64,000 bases of DNA, from assembly GCF_017877135.1 (NCBI RefSeq), contig NZ_JAGIPH010000002.1:496001-560000 (forward strand), given 5' to 3'. The translations under genes were made by a program, and so were the position numbers. This document shows, in pieces, positions 52,503 through 60,240 of this stretch. The first letter of the stretch is position 1; every line of letters begins with the position of its first letter. The notes under the pieces are model-generated. The model was not told the DNA's origin. It searched no databases and worked only from the letters and a program-made list of their open reading frames with translations. The DNA is from Neorhizobium galegae. GTDB taxonomy: Bacteria > Pseudomonadota > Alphaproteobacteria > Rhizobiales > Rhizobiaceae.

Positions 52503-52537
52503 ATCAAAGCGGTCATGACCCTGAAGAGATCAACAGT

Positions 52538-53017
52538 ATGACGTGCCTTCGACGACTGACCCTTGCCGACATGGCCAAGGCCGCCCGGGTGCACCGAACC
52601 TCCTTCGATGCGCGATTGCCGGATCTTGCCGGGCTGCACACGCCGGCCGAAGACTGCGCCTACTGGTGCGAACATCTGTTCGTCACGTGCTGCATCTGGG
52701 GCGTCGAGGCCGGCGGGCTGTTGCTTGGCGTCATCGCCTTCCGCCAAGGCGCCATCGAGCAGCTCTATGTTCTGCCGCAGACGCAGGGGCGGGGGATCGG
52801 CACGATCCTGCTCCAAAAGGCCAAGGCCGAGCATGATCTGCTCGACCTCTGGACCTTTCAACAGAACATCCGCGCCCGCCTGTTTTATGAAAAACACGGC
52901 TTCGTGGCGATCGAGGAAACCGACGGGCGCGGCAACGAGGAACGGGCGCCTGATATGCGCTATCGCTGGCAGCGCCTTGCGGATGACGGTCTTCAGGCTG
53001 GATTGGCGGCCACGTGA
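52538..53017 (+). CDS. GNAT-family N-acetyltransferase
   Basis: Acetyl-CoA-dependent acetyltransferase of 159 residues. The acetyl-CoA loop is IEQLYVLPQTQGRGIGTILL (Q-x-x-G-x-G), and NIRARLFYEKHGFVAIEETD is the usual motif B. Substrate not identifiable. ATG 52538 is chosen with GAAGAGA upstream; the much longer upstream frame overlaps DUF1127 and is not coding. Its last 25 bases overlap the end of the convergent VOC gene. Confidence 0.85.
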   Translation: MTCLRRLTLADMAKAARVHRTSFDARLPDLAGLHTPAEDCAYWCEHLFVTCCIWGVEAGGLLLGVIAFRQGAIEQLYVLPQTQGRGIGTILLQKAKAEHDLLDLWTFQQNIRARLFYEKHGFVAIEETDGRGNEERAPDMRYRWQRLADDGLQAGLAAT

Positions 53018-53370
53018 TAGACCCGCAGGCGGTGGCCGTCAGGATCTTCTGCCGTAAACGTGTGGCCGAAATCCATCATTTCCGGCGACTGCAGGATCGT
53101 AACGCCCTTGCCGCGCCAGTCGGCATGAACCGCCTCGACTTCGGCATCCTCATCGCAGGTGAAGACGATTTCCGAGGCTCCGCTGTCTCCCGAAGTCTTC
53201 GGGGCTACGCAGTCGGCCTTCCAGAGGCCGAGGCGGAAGCCGCCCGGCATCACGAACATGGCAAAGGTCGATGAGTGTTCGACCGGGCGATGATCGAACA
53301 GCCGGTGATAGAACGCGGCGCTTGCGGCAAGATCAGCAACATGCAGCAGGACGAAGTTGGCGGGTTTCAT
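52993..53370 (-). CDS. VOC superfamily (glyoxalase-like) protein
   Basis: A 125-residue vicinal-oxygen-chelate fold protein: MKPANFVLLHVADLAASAAF, YHRLFDHRPVEHSSTFAMFV, then MMDFGHTFTAEDPDGHRLRV, with a metal-type His/Glu set typical of dioxygenase/glyoxalase or antibiotic-binding members. AAGGAGA lies 7 bases before the ATG. Located 99 bases downstream of the WYL regulator on the same strand, so possibly its regulated partner. Substrate unknown. Confidence 0.85.
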   Translation of the reverse strand: MKPANFVLLHVADLAASAAFYHRLFDHRPVEHSSTFAMFVMPGGFRLGLWKADCVAPKTSGDSGASEIVFTCDEDAEVEAVHADWRGKGVTILQSPEMMDFGHTFTAEDPDGHRLRVYHVAANPA

Positions 53371-53469
53371 CAGTGTCTCCTTCTGTGTGGACGAGAAGAC
53401 CTGTAGATCAGGCTGCTGACAGAAAGTGGCAGGATCGTGCATCGCTGCCGGCAGCAGGCCTGACCCTTC

Positions 53470-54153
53470 TCAGGGGATGGACTGGGACGCGCGCCATTCC
53501 TTCAGCAGCACCGTCTTGCGGCGCGGATAGCGTTGCCCGGTCTCTTCAAGACTGACGATGCGATCCGCGCGAAAATGGCGAAAGTCCCGCCGCTTTTCAC
53601 ACCAGGCGATCAGCACCCGCACATGATCGAAGAAGCCAAGGGCAATGGGCCACACGATCCGTTGCGTCAGCGCGCCGGACTGATCCTCGTAGGCCATTGC
53701 AAGCGTGTGTTCGCGCCGGATCGCCAGCCGGATCGGGGTAAGCAAGACGGTATCAGTGCCAGAATCTGGCGCCGGTCCGACAAGAAGATGGTTATCATCC
53801 AGCCGGTTCCGCAGTTCATCGGGCAGCACGGCGGCAATCCGGGCGAGCGCGCTGTCGGCCGCCTGACCCAGTGCGCCGCCTGTGCGCTTCGACACCCAGC
53901 GCATGCCAAGCACCAGCGCCTCCAGCTCGTCTTGCGAAAACATCAGTGGCGGTAGCAGAAAGCCCGGTTTCAGCACGTAACCCATGCCGGGTTCCCCCAG
54001 GATATCGGCGCCCTGTCCGCGAAGCGTGGCGATATCGCGGTAGAGCGTGCGGATGGAGACGTGAAGTTCGTCGGCAAGCACTTCACCGCTCACCGGATGC
54101 CGGTGCCGGCGCAGGATCTGCAGGAGATCGAGAAGCCTGTCTGTTCGCGCCAT
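53470..54153 (-). CDS. YafY/WYL-type transcriptional regulator
   Basis: DNA-binding protein of 227 residues: N-terminal winged HTH (MARTDRLLDLLQILRRHRHP, then VSIRTLYRDIATLRGQGADI) and a C-terminal WYL sensor-like domain (EHTLAMAYEDQSGALTQRIV, WPIALGFFDHVRVLIAWCEK, RRDFRHFRADRIV). WYL proteins sense ligands or nucleic acid. Divergent from the LysE exporter across 167 bases and codirectional with the VOC gene; either may be its target. The start is internal to a longer frame; only from MARTDR is there homology. Confidence 0.86.
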   Translation of the reverse strand: MARTDRLLDLLQILRRHRHPVSGEVLADELHVSIRTLYRDIATLRGQGADILGEPGMGYVLKPGFLLPPLMFSQDELEALVLGMRWVSKRTGGALGQAADSALARIAAVLPDELRNRLDDNHLLVGPAPDSGTDTVLLTPIRLAIRREHTLAMAYEDQSGALTQRIVWPIALGFFDHVRVLIAWCEKRRDFRHFRADRIVSLEETGQRYPRRKTVLLKEWRASQSIP

Positions 54154-54320
54154 CGATCTGCCAGTCCCCGGGTTCGTGTGAAAACACTGCTGCCATTTTA
54201 CGGCAGGATGACGCAAACGAATAGCGACGCATCGAAGGATTGGCGCCATCGCCCTCGCAGGGACTTGCGCTTTTGTCGCCGCGGTGGCTTGCTGGTCCTT
54301 CATCGAGAGGGGGAAAAACG

Positions 54321-54953
54321 ATGTCTCTTGAAACCTGGCTTGCCTTTGTGGCCGCATCCGCGGTGCTTCTGGCCATTCCCGGCCCGACAATCCTGCTGGT
54401 GATTTCCTATGCGCTGTCGCATGGCCGCAAGGTGGCGATGGCAACGGTTGCCGGCGTCGCCCTGGGTGATTTTACCGCGATGACCGCCTCCATGCTGGGG
54501 CTCGGTGCGCTTCTCGCCACGTCTTCCATGCTGTTTACCGGGCTCAAATGGCTCGGCGCGGCCTACCTGATCTATCTCGGCATCAAGCTGTGGCGGGCGC
54601 CCGTGTCGGAACGGCTGGCGGCTGCGGAGACTGAGGAGGCGGACGAGCGTCCGTTGAAGATTTTCCTCCACACCTATGTGGTGACGGCGCTCAACCCGAA
54701 AAGCATCGTGTTTTTCGTCGCCTTCCTGCCACAGTTCCTGAACCTTCATGAACCGCTGTTTGCCCAGATGGTGGTGTTCGAGACGACCTTCCTGGTTCTC
54801 GCCAGCCTCAACGCCGCGCTCTACGGGCTGCTGGCCTCCATGGCGCGCGACACGATCCGCAAACCGAAGGTGCAGCGCATCGTCAACCGCACCGGCGGCT
54901 CGCTGATGATCGGGGCAGGGCTCATCACCTTCGGCTTCCGGCGTGCGGCCTGA
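54321..54953 (+). CDS. LysE/RhtB family amino-acid exporter
   Basis: Inner-membrane exporter of 210 residues with about six helices. LAIPGPTILLVISYALSHGR is the family signature, then VALGDFTAMTASMLGLGALL, LKWLGAAYLIYLGIKLWRAP and ALNPKSIVFFVAFLPQFLN. AGGGGG sits 8 bases before the ATG. Substrate (homoserine, threonine or other) cannot be told. Divergent from the WYL regulator, which may control it. Confidence 0.92.
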   Translation: MSLETWLAFVAASAVLLAIPGPTILLVISYALSHGRKVAMATVAGVALGDFTAMTASMLGLGALLATSSMLFTGLKWLGAAYLIYLGIKLWRAPVSERLAAAETEEADERPLKIFLHTYVVTALNPKSIVFFVAFLPQFLNLHEPLFAQMVVFETTFLVLASLNAALYGLLASMARDTIRKPKVQRIVNRTGGSLMIGAGLITFGFRRAA

Positions 54954-55071
54954 GGCGCGCCCTGGAATTCTCTGTTGATGGGCGTGTCTTTCAGCGCGCC
55001 GACTCGGTGAAGATTTGCTAAAGCCCTTGCCGATGAGCGGGTCATTGCCCGCAGAGAGGATGAGGTTTGCA

Positions 55072-56598
55072 GTGCAGGTAGGCATCGATATGGGAACTCT
55101 GTCCGGCGGGCAGCCGGCCAAGCTCGATATCGAGGAGCTGCTGGCCACCCGCCTTCTGGTGCAGGGCAATTCCGGCTCCGGCAAGTCGCATCTGCTGCGT
55201 CGCCTGCTGGAGCAGTCCGCACCCTGGGTGCAGCAGGTGATCATCGATCCCGAAGGCGATTTCGTCACACTGGCCGACAAATATGGCCATGTGGTTGTCG
55301 ATGGCGAGCGCACGGAGGCCGAACTGCTCGGCATCGCCACGCGTATCCGCCAGCACCGCGTGTCCTGCGTGCTGACGCTCGAGGGCCTCGATATCGAGGA
55401 CCAGATGCGGGCGGCCGCCGGCTTTCTGAACGGCCTCTTCGATGCCGACCGTGAATACTGGTATCCGGTTCTGGTGGTGGTGGACGAGGCGCAGATGTTT
55501 GCGCCCTCCGTCGGCGGCGATGTCTCCGAAGATGCGCGCAAGATGTCGCTTTCGGCGATGACCAACCTGATGTGCCGCGGCCGAAAGCGCGGGCTTGCGG
55601 GCGTGATTGCCACGCAGCGCCTGGCAAAGCTGGCCAAGAACGTGGCCGCCGAAGCCTCCAACTTCCTGATGGGTCGCACCTTTCTCGATATCGACATGGC
55701 GCGCGCCGCCGATCTTCTGGGCATGGATCGCCGGCAGGCGGAAATGTTCCGCGACCTGAAGCGCGGGAATTTCGTGGCCCTCGGACCTGCGCTCTCGCGC
55801 CGGCCGCTGCCGATCGTCATCGGCGAGGTGGAAACTTCGGCGCGCTCGTCCTCGCCCAAACTGATGCCGCTGCCGGATAGCGTGGCCGATGTCGAAGACC
55901 TGATCTTCACGCCTGACCCGGAAGAATTTACCCGCCCGATCGTGCGCCGCGCGCCCCCAGCACCGCGCCCGACCACCGATATCCTGGCCGAACTGTCACG
56001 CTCGACGCCTGCGGCAAGCCCGATGACGCCGGATCCCGCGCGCCCGTCTCCGCCGGAACTCACCGCCGACGAGCGCGAGGAGCGGGTGGCCGCCGTGCTG
56101 TCAGAAATCATCGACGATCCGCAGGCCGCCTATCGCACCGATGCGGTTCTCTATCAGGAATTCCTGGTGCGCGCCCGCATGCGCCGCCTGCCGGGACCGC
56201 CGATGGCGATGGGCGAGTTTCGCCGCCGCGTGGCGATTTCGCGCGCCGGCGTCGACGAGGATACCGCCCAGAGCCCCGGCTGGCAGACGGCGCTCGAGCT
56301 GTCGGCCCGGGTGTCGGACGATCTGCAGGGCGTCTTCCTGATGATGGCGAAGGCCGCCTTGCTTGGCGAGCCATGCCCCTCCGACATGCGCATCGCCAAA
56401 GCCTATGGCACGCATTCGGCGCGCCGCGCCCGCCGGCTGCTCGGCTATTTCGAGGAGCAGGGCCTTGTCGTGGTGCATGCGGATTTTTCCGGCAAACGCA
56501 TCGTCGCCTTCCCGGATCTCGACGTGCAGACGGCGCCGGGCATGGCGGATGCGACCGATGACGAGCCGGCCCGCGTCGATCGGTTCGCGGCGGAATAA
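55072..56598 (+). CDS. HerA/DUF87-type ATPase with C-terminal helical region
   Basis: P-loop ATPase of 508 residues, FtsK/HerA class. Opening VGIDMGTLSGGQPAKLDIEE, Walker A GNSGSGKSHLL (about residues 31-41), Walker B VLVVVDEAQMFAP, sensor/Arg-finger stretch TNLMCRGRKRGLAGVIATQR. After about residue 280 it becomes Pro-rich, then a helical/winged region to the end. DNA-translocase relatives act in recombination or defence, but there is no nuclease partner gene here. GTG 55072 has GAGG 6 bases upstream; ATG 55060 and ATG 55033 are alternatives with poor spacing. Confidence 0.85.
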   Translation: MQVGIDMGTLSGGQPAKLDIEELLATRLLVQGNSGSGKSHLLRRLLEQSAPWVQQVIIDPEGDFVTLADKYGHVVVDGERTEAELLGIATRIRQHRVSCVLTLEGLDIEDQMRAAAGFLNGLFDADREYWYPVLVVVDEAQMFAPSVGGDVSEDARKMSLSAMTNLMCRGRKRGLAGVIATQRLAKLAKNVAAEASNFLMGRTFLDIDMARAADLLGMDRRQAEMFRDLKRGNFVALGPALSRRPLPIVIGEVETSARSSSPKLMPLPDSVADVEDLIFTPDPEEFTRPIVRRAPPAPRPTTDILAELSRSTPAASPMTPDPARPSPPELTADEREERVAAVLSEIIDDPQAAYRTDAVLYQEFLVRARMRRLPGPPMAMGEFRRRVAISRAGVDEDTAQSPGWQTALELSARVSDDLQGVFLMMAKAALLGEPCPSDMRIAKAYGTHSARRARRLLGYFEEQGLVVVHADFSGKRIVAFPDLDVQTAPGMADATDDEPARVDRFAAE

Positions 56599-56608
56599 CG
56601 TCCGTTGA

Positions 56609-56630
56609 GGGCAGCCGGAAAAGGCTGCCC
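56609..56630. terminator. hairpin between convergent ATPase gene and pepT
   Basis: GGGCAGCC / GGCTGCCC (8 bp) with loop GGAAAA, in the 46-base gap; on the minus strand the loop reads TTTTCC. No U-tract after the stem on either strand, so a shared, weak end. Confidence 0.45.
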
Positions 56631-56644
56631 GCGGATCGCAAGCC

Positions 56645-57889
56645 TCAGGCTGCCCGTTCTTCCCACACCTTCACGAGTTCCACGATCGTCTTCACCGACG
56701 TCTCCATATCCTGAACGCTCACCCATTCGAGCGGCGAGTGATAGGCATGGCCACCGGTGAAGATGTTGGGGCAGGGCAGGCCCATGAAGGAGAGGCGCGA
56801 GCCATCGGTTCCGCCGCGGATGCTGTGGATCTGCGGCTCCAGCCCGACGCGTCGGGTGGCGTCGATCAGGTTCTCGATGATTTCCGGATGCTGGTCGAGC
56901 ACGCGCTTCATGTTGCGATATTGTTGCCTGACCGTGAAGGTGTAGGTGGAGCCGGGATAGGCGGTCATGACCTCTTCGGTGATGGCCTTCAAAAGCTCTT
57001 CCTTCTCCGCCAGACCCTCATCCTCGAAATCGCGGATGATGAGGGAGAGCTTGGCGCCTTCCATTGCGCCTTCGATGCCGACGGGGTGGATGAAACCCTG
57101 CTTTCCCTCGGTGGTCTCCGGCGCCTGGTCCTGCGGCAGGCGGGCGACGATGGCGCTTGCGATCTTGATGGCGTTTTCCATTTTCCCCTTGGCTGTGCCG
57201 GGATGCATGGCAACACCTGAAATGGCAATGGTCACGCCGTCTGCGGAAAAGGTCTCGTTCTCGATCTCGCCGATGGTCGAACCGTCGAGCGTATAGGCAA
57301 AGCGGGCGCCAAGCTTCTGGAGGTCCACCTTGTCTGCGCCGCGGCCGATTTCCTCGTCGGTGGTGAAGAGGATTTTCACCGCGCCATGCTTGATCTGCGG
57401 GTTGGCGAGCAGAAACTGGGCGGCCGTCATGATCTCGGCAATGCCCGCCTTGTCGTCGGCGCCAAGCAGCGTCGTGCCATCGGTGGTGACGATCGTGTGG
57501 CCGATCTGCGCCTTCAGTTCCGGATGATCGTCAACGCGGATCACCTGGCTTGTGTCGCCGGTAAGGCGGATATCGCCGCCCTGGTAATTGGGGACGAGCT
57601 GCGGCTTGACGTCGGTGCCGGAAAAATCCGGTGCCGTGTCCATATGCGAGCAGAAGCAGATGACCGGTACGGTCTTGTCGGTATTGGCCGGAATGGTCGC
57701 ATAGACATTGCCGTGCTCGTCCAGATGCGCGTCCTCAAGGCCAAGCAGTTTCAGTTCCTGCTCAAGGATGCGGCCGAGGTTCTTCTGCTTTTCCGTCGAA
57801 GGCTGCGTGGTTGATGTCGCATCCGACTGGGTGTCGATCACGACATAACGCAGGAAACGATCAAGAACGGTATCGGTGGGAAGAGACAT
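56645..57889 (-). CDS. pepT: peptidase T
   Basis: Zinc aminotripeptidase of the M20 family, 414 residues. Metal ligands: CFCSHMDTAPDF (His, Asp), TLLGADDKAGIAEIM (bridging Asp), FTTDEEIGRGADKVD (catalytic Glu pair), YTLDGSTIGEIENETF and, near the C-terminus, GGTDGSRLSFMGLPCPNIFTGG...YHSPLEW. The frame extends 12 codons upstream; ATG 57889 fits family starts. Cytoplasmic, releases N-terminal residues from tripeptides. Confidence 0.94.
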   Translation of the reverse strand: MSLPTDTVLDRFLRYVVIDTQSDATSTTQPSTEKQKNLGRILEQELKLLGLEDAHLDEHGNVYATIPANTDKTVPVICFCSHMDTAPDFSGTDVKPQLVPNYQGGDIRLTGDTSQVIRVDDHPELKAQIGHTIVTTDGTTLLGADDKAGIAEIMTAAQFLLANPQIKHGAVKILFTTDEEIGRGADKVDLQKLGARFAYTLDGSTIGEIENETFSADGVTIAISGVAMHPGTAKGKMENAIKIASAIVARLPQDQAPETTEGKQGFIHPVGIEGAMEGAKLSLIIRDFEDEGLAEKEELLKAITEEVMTAYPGSTYTFTVRQQYRNMKRVLDQHPEIIENLIDATRRVGLEPQIHSIRGGTDGSRLSFMGLPCPNIFTGGHAYHSPLEWVSVQDMETSVKTIVELVKVWEERAA

Positions 57890-57979
57890 GGGCGGCATCC
57901 TGTTTTGGCATGGGAGCGAGCCCAACCTATAGACCGCATCCGCCTTGGCGTGAACGTCTTGCCGTGAACGCGGGGCAAC

Positions 57980-58008
57980 AAAAAACCGCGCCGGGGGAAC
58001 CGGCGCGG
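57980..58008 (-). terminator. intrinsic terminator of terC
   Basis: Minus strand: CCGCGCCGG / CCGGCGCGG, TTCCC loop, then six T (57980-57985). Lies 22 bases after the terC stop and isolates it from pepT. Confidence 0.93.
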
Positions 58009-58029
58009 CTTGAAGAGGTCTGGGCAGTG

Positions 58030-59034
58030 TTAGTTGTCGGCCTTGACCTTGCCGTTGTCGATCGTGGCCGGCGTGTTGCGGGTCGCCCAGAGCGAGCCGA
58101 TAATGCCGGTGGCCAGGATGGCGATCGTGACGCTCAGCGACACAAGCGGCGGGATTTTTGCAAGGCCCAGCATGTCGGCCAGGAAGATTTTCGAGCCGAT
58201 GAAGATCAGCACGACCGACAGCGCGTATTTCAGGTAGGCGAAGCGGTGGATGAGGGCGGCCAGCGCAAAATAGAGGGCACGCAGGCCAAGGATCGCAAAA
58301 ATGTTGGAGGTGTAGACGATGAACGGGTCCGTGGTGATGGCAAAGATCGCCGGGATCGAATCGACCGCAAAGACCAGGTCGGCAAATTCGATGAGGATCA
58401 GCGCCAGCATCAGCGGGGTAAGGTAGGTCTTCAGCTTGCCGGTTTTTTCGTCCGGCTGGCGCACGAAGAACTTTTCGCCATGCAGGCGCTCGGTGATCGG
58501 CAGGCGCTTGCGCAGCACTTTCAGGATCGGGTTTGCCTCGACATCATAAGGCTCGCTGCTCGAAAACAGCATCTTGATGCCGGTGACGATGAGGAAGGCC
58601 GCAAAGAGATAAAGCACCCAGCCATAGTTTTCGACGACGGCCGCACCCGCTGCAATCATGATGCCGCGCAACACGATGACGCCCAGAATACCCCAGAGCA
58701 GGACACGGTGCTGGTATTCACGCGGGATCGAGAAATAGCCAAAGATCATCGCGATGACGAAGATATTGTCCATCGCGAGGCTTTTTTCGATGACGAAGCC
58801 GGTGAGATATTCAAGGCCGGCCTGCTGGCCGAACTGCGACCAGACGAAGCCACCGAAGAGGACGCCAAGCGTCATGTAGAAGCCGGAGAGCAGAAGGCTC
58901 TCCTTGATGCCGATCTCCTTGCTCTTCTTGTGAAGAACGCCGAGATCCAGTGCAAGCAGAGCAATCACGATGGCAAGAAAGGTGAGCCACATCCAGACGG
59001 CGGCCCCCTGGACATCAACCCAGAGAAAATCCAT
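58030..59034 (-). CDS. TerC/Alx-family integral membrane protein
   Basis: Membrane protein of 334 residues with about nine helices, family of TerC and E. coli Alx (manganese export, alkaline and tellurite response). Metal-site acidic residues lie in the helices LTFLAIVIALLALDLGVLHK, VIEKSLAMDNIFVIAMIFGY and LILIEFADLVFAVDSIPAI. The extended loop PITERLHGEKFFVRQPDEKT is also of the Alx type. A structured leader precedes it (see separate entry). Function by family: Mn2+ or other divalent metal efflux, possibly to extracytoplasmic enzymes. Confidence 0.92.
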   Translation of the reverse strand: MDFLWVDVQGAAVWMWLTFLAIVIALLALDLGVLHKKSKEIGIKESLLLSGFYMTLGVLFGGFVWSQFGQQAGLEYLTGFVIEKSLAMDNIFVIAMIFGYFSIPREYQHRVLLWGILGVIVLRGIMIAAGAAVVENYGWVLYLFAAFLIVTGIKMLFSSSEPYDVEANPILKVLRKRLPITERLHGEKFFVRQPDEKTGKLKTYLTPLMLALILIEFADLVFAVDSIPAIFAITTDPFIVYTSNIFAILGLRALYFALAALIHRFAYLKYALSVVLIFIGSKIFLADMLGLAKIPPLVSLSVTIAILATGIIGSLWATRNTPATIDNGKVKADN

Positions 59035-59047
59035 GACATTTTTCCAT

Positions 59048-59096
59048 GCCGGATCAGGTTGATTGATGAAGCACCGACATCACGGGTCGATCCGGC
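59048..59096 (-). promoter_or_regulatory. structured 5' leader element of terC
   Basis: Minus strand, ending 13 bases before the ATG: outer stem GCCGGATC / GATCCGGC (perfect, 59089-59096 with 59048-59055) enclosing an inner stem TGATG / CATCA with a 9-base loop. It does not match the yybP-ykoY consensus I know. Its place next to the start suggests control of translation. The rest of 59100-59260 shows nothing I recognise. Confidence 0.4.
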
Positions 59097-59260
59097 AGTA
59101 CACGTCAGAGGGGCCCGGTGCTGGCGAAAATCTGGGGATGGCAAAATTGTGGTTCAAGAGGGCGGGCACAATTTTTTCCACCATCCATCGCCATCGTGCT
59201 GTCCTGTTGAATGTGCCAAGCCACAGGTGTGCCTATCCCCGTCGGCAATGGCTACGGATG

Positions 59261-59289
59261 TTGACAATCTCATGACTTGCCCCTAAAGA
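59261..59289 (+). promoter_or_regulatory. promoter of rpsD
   Basis: TTGACA (59261-59266, perfect -35), 17-base spacer, TAAAGA (59284-59289). Start near 59296 leaves a leader of about 170 bases before rpsD. Confidence 0.55.
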
Positions 59290-59467
59290 CCGCGCCAGCA
59301 CCGGATAGCAATGTCCTGTGTTTCAACGACATGTCCCGTGGTTGTCTCCGGACGCTCCGTGAGAAACCTGTCAGAGGTGGCCTTGAAAGAGGCGCTTCTT
59401 AGGAGGGCGTGTTTCCTGAAGGCTGGCGCCGCAAGGTCCGGCCTGCCAAACTGTGAAAGGAAATGCG

Positions 59468-60085
59468 ATGAGCAAGCGCGCTGCATCCAAGTACAAAATC
59501 GATCGCCGCATGGGCGAAAATATCTGGGGTCGTCCGAAGTCCCCGGTCAACCGTCGCGAATACGGCCCCGGCCAGCACGGCCAGCGCCGCAAGGGCAAGC
59601 TTTCCGACTTCGGCGTGCAGCTGCGCGCCAAGCAGAAGCTGAAGGGCTACTACGGCGATATCCGCGAGAAGCAGTTCCGCGCCACCTATGACGAAGCCAA
59701 CCGCCGCAAGGGCGATACCGGCGAAAACCTGATCGGCCTGCTCGAATCGCGCCTGGACGCCATCGTCTATCGCGCCAAGTTCGTACCGACGGTGTTTGCT
59801 GCCCGCCAGTTCGTCAACCACGGCCACGTCACGGTCAACGGCGTTCGCGTCAACATCGGTTCGTACCGCTGCAAGGCCGGCGACGTAATCGAAGTGCGCC
59901 AGAAGTCCAAGCAGCTGGTCACGGTTCTCGAATCGGTGTCGCTCGCTGAACGCGACGTTCCGGACTACATCGACGCCGACCACACCAAGATGGTTGCCAC
60001 CTTCGTTCGCGTTCCCACGCTGTCGGACGTTCCTTACGCCGTCATCATGGAACCGAACCTGGTCGTCGAATTCTATTCGCGCTAA
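59468..60085 (+). CDS. rpsD: 30S ribosomal protein S4
   Basis: Primary 16S rRNA-binding protein of the small subunit, 205 residues. N-terminal [20 protein letters not shown] and [21 protein letters not shown]4 RNA-binding domain (about 95-155: [40 protein letters not shown]). Zinc-free (C-minus) form. AGGA lies 7 bases before the ATG. Stand-alone, as in Rhizobiaceae, not in the alpha operon. The roughly 170-base leader could carry autoregulation, but I recognise no known element. Confidence 0.97.
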   Translation: MSKRAASKYKIDRRMGENIWGRPKSPVNRREYGPGQHGQRRKGKLSDFGVQLRAKQKLKGYYGDIREKQFRATYDEANRRKGDTGENLIGLLESRLDAIVYRAKFVPTVFAARQFVNHGHVTVNGVRVNIGSYRCKAGDVIEVRQKSKQLVTVLESVSLAERDVPDYIDADHTKMVATFVRVPTLSDVPYAVIMEPNLVVEFYSR

Positions 60086-60094
60086 TCGTTTCGG

Positions 60095-60124
60095 AAAGCC
60101 GGCGCCTGTCGCCGGCTTTTCTCT
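60095..60124 (+). terminator. first intrinsic terminator of rpsD
   Basis: AAAGCCGGCG / CGCCGGCTTT (10 bp) with CCTGT loop, then TCTCTT. Followed 8 bases later by a second terminator. Confidence 0.9.
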
Positions 60125-60131
60125 TCAAATG

Positions 60132-60161
60132 GCCGTCTCGTTCTGCGAGGCGGCTTTTTTT
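60132..60161 (+). terminator. second intrinsic terminator of rpsD
   Basis: GCCGTCTCG / CGAGGCGGC (9 pairs, one wobble), TTCTG loop, then seven T. Confidence 0.9.
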
Positions 60162-60182
60162 ATGCCTGTCCGGGCCAGACAT

Positions 60183-60219
60183 AAAAAAGCCCCGCAAGCC
60201 TCATGGAGGCTGCGAGGCT
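60183..60219 (-). terminator. intrinsic terminator of sthA
   Basis: Minus strand: AGCCTCGCAGCCTC pairs with GAGGCTTGCGGGGCT (one mismatch, one bulge), CAT loop, and runs into six T (60183-60188). Confidence 0.85.
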
Positions 60220-60240
60220 GATCTGATCCGCTGACTGTTG

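Noticed and set aside
52301..52537. 79-codon N-terminal extension of the GNAT protein
   Set aside because: Overlaps DUF1127 in another frame, crosses the 15-bp hairpin and lacks homology.
55072..56598. Phage-defence system built on the HerA-like ATPase
   Set aside because: No nuclease, TIR, SIR2, methylase or other effector gene is adjacent; neighbours are a LysE exporter and pepT.
59035..59260. yybP-ykoY (Mn) riboswitch upstream of terC
   Set aside because: The conserved loop sequences of that class are not found; only a generic two-tier stem-loop is present.
57811..59286. 491-codon open frame on the plus strand
   Set aside because: Antisense to the terC gene and the start of pepT, both of which have clear family motifs; the product is Asp/Glu/His/Arg-rich shadow sequence.
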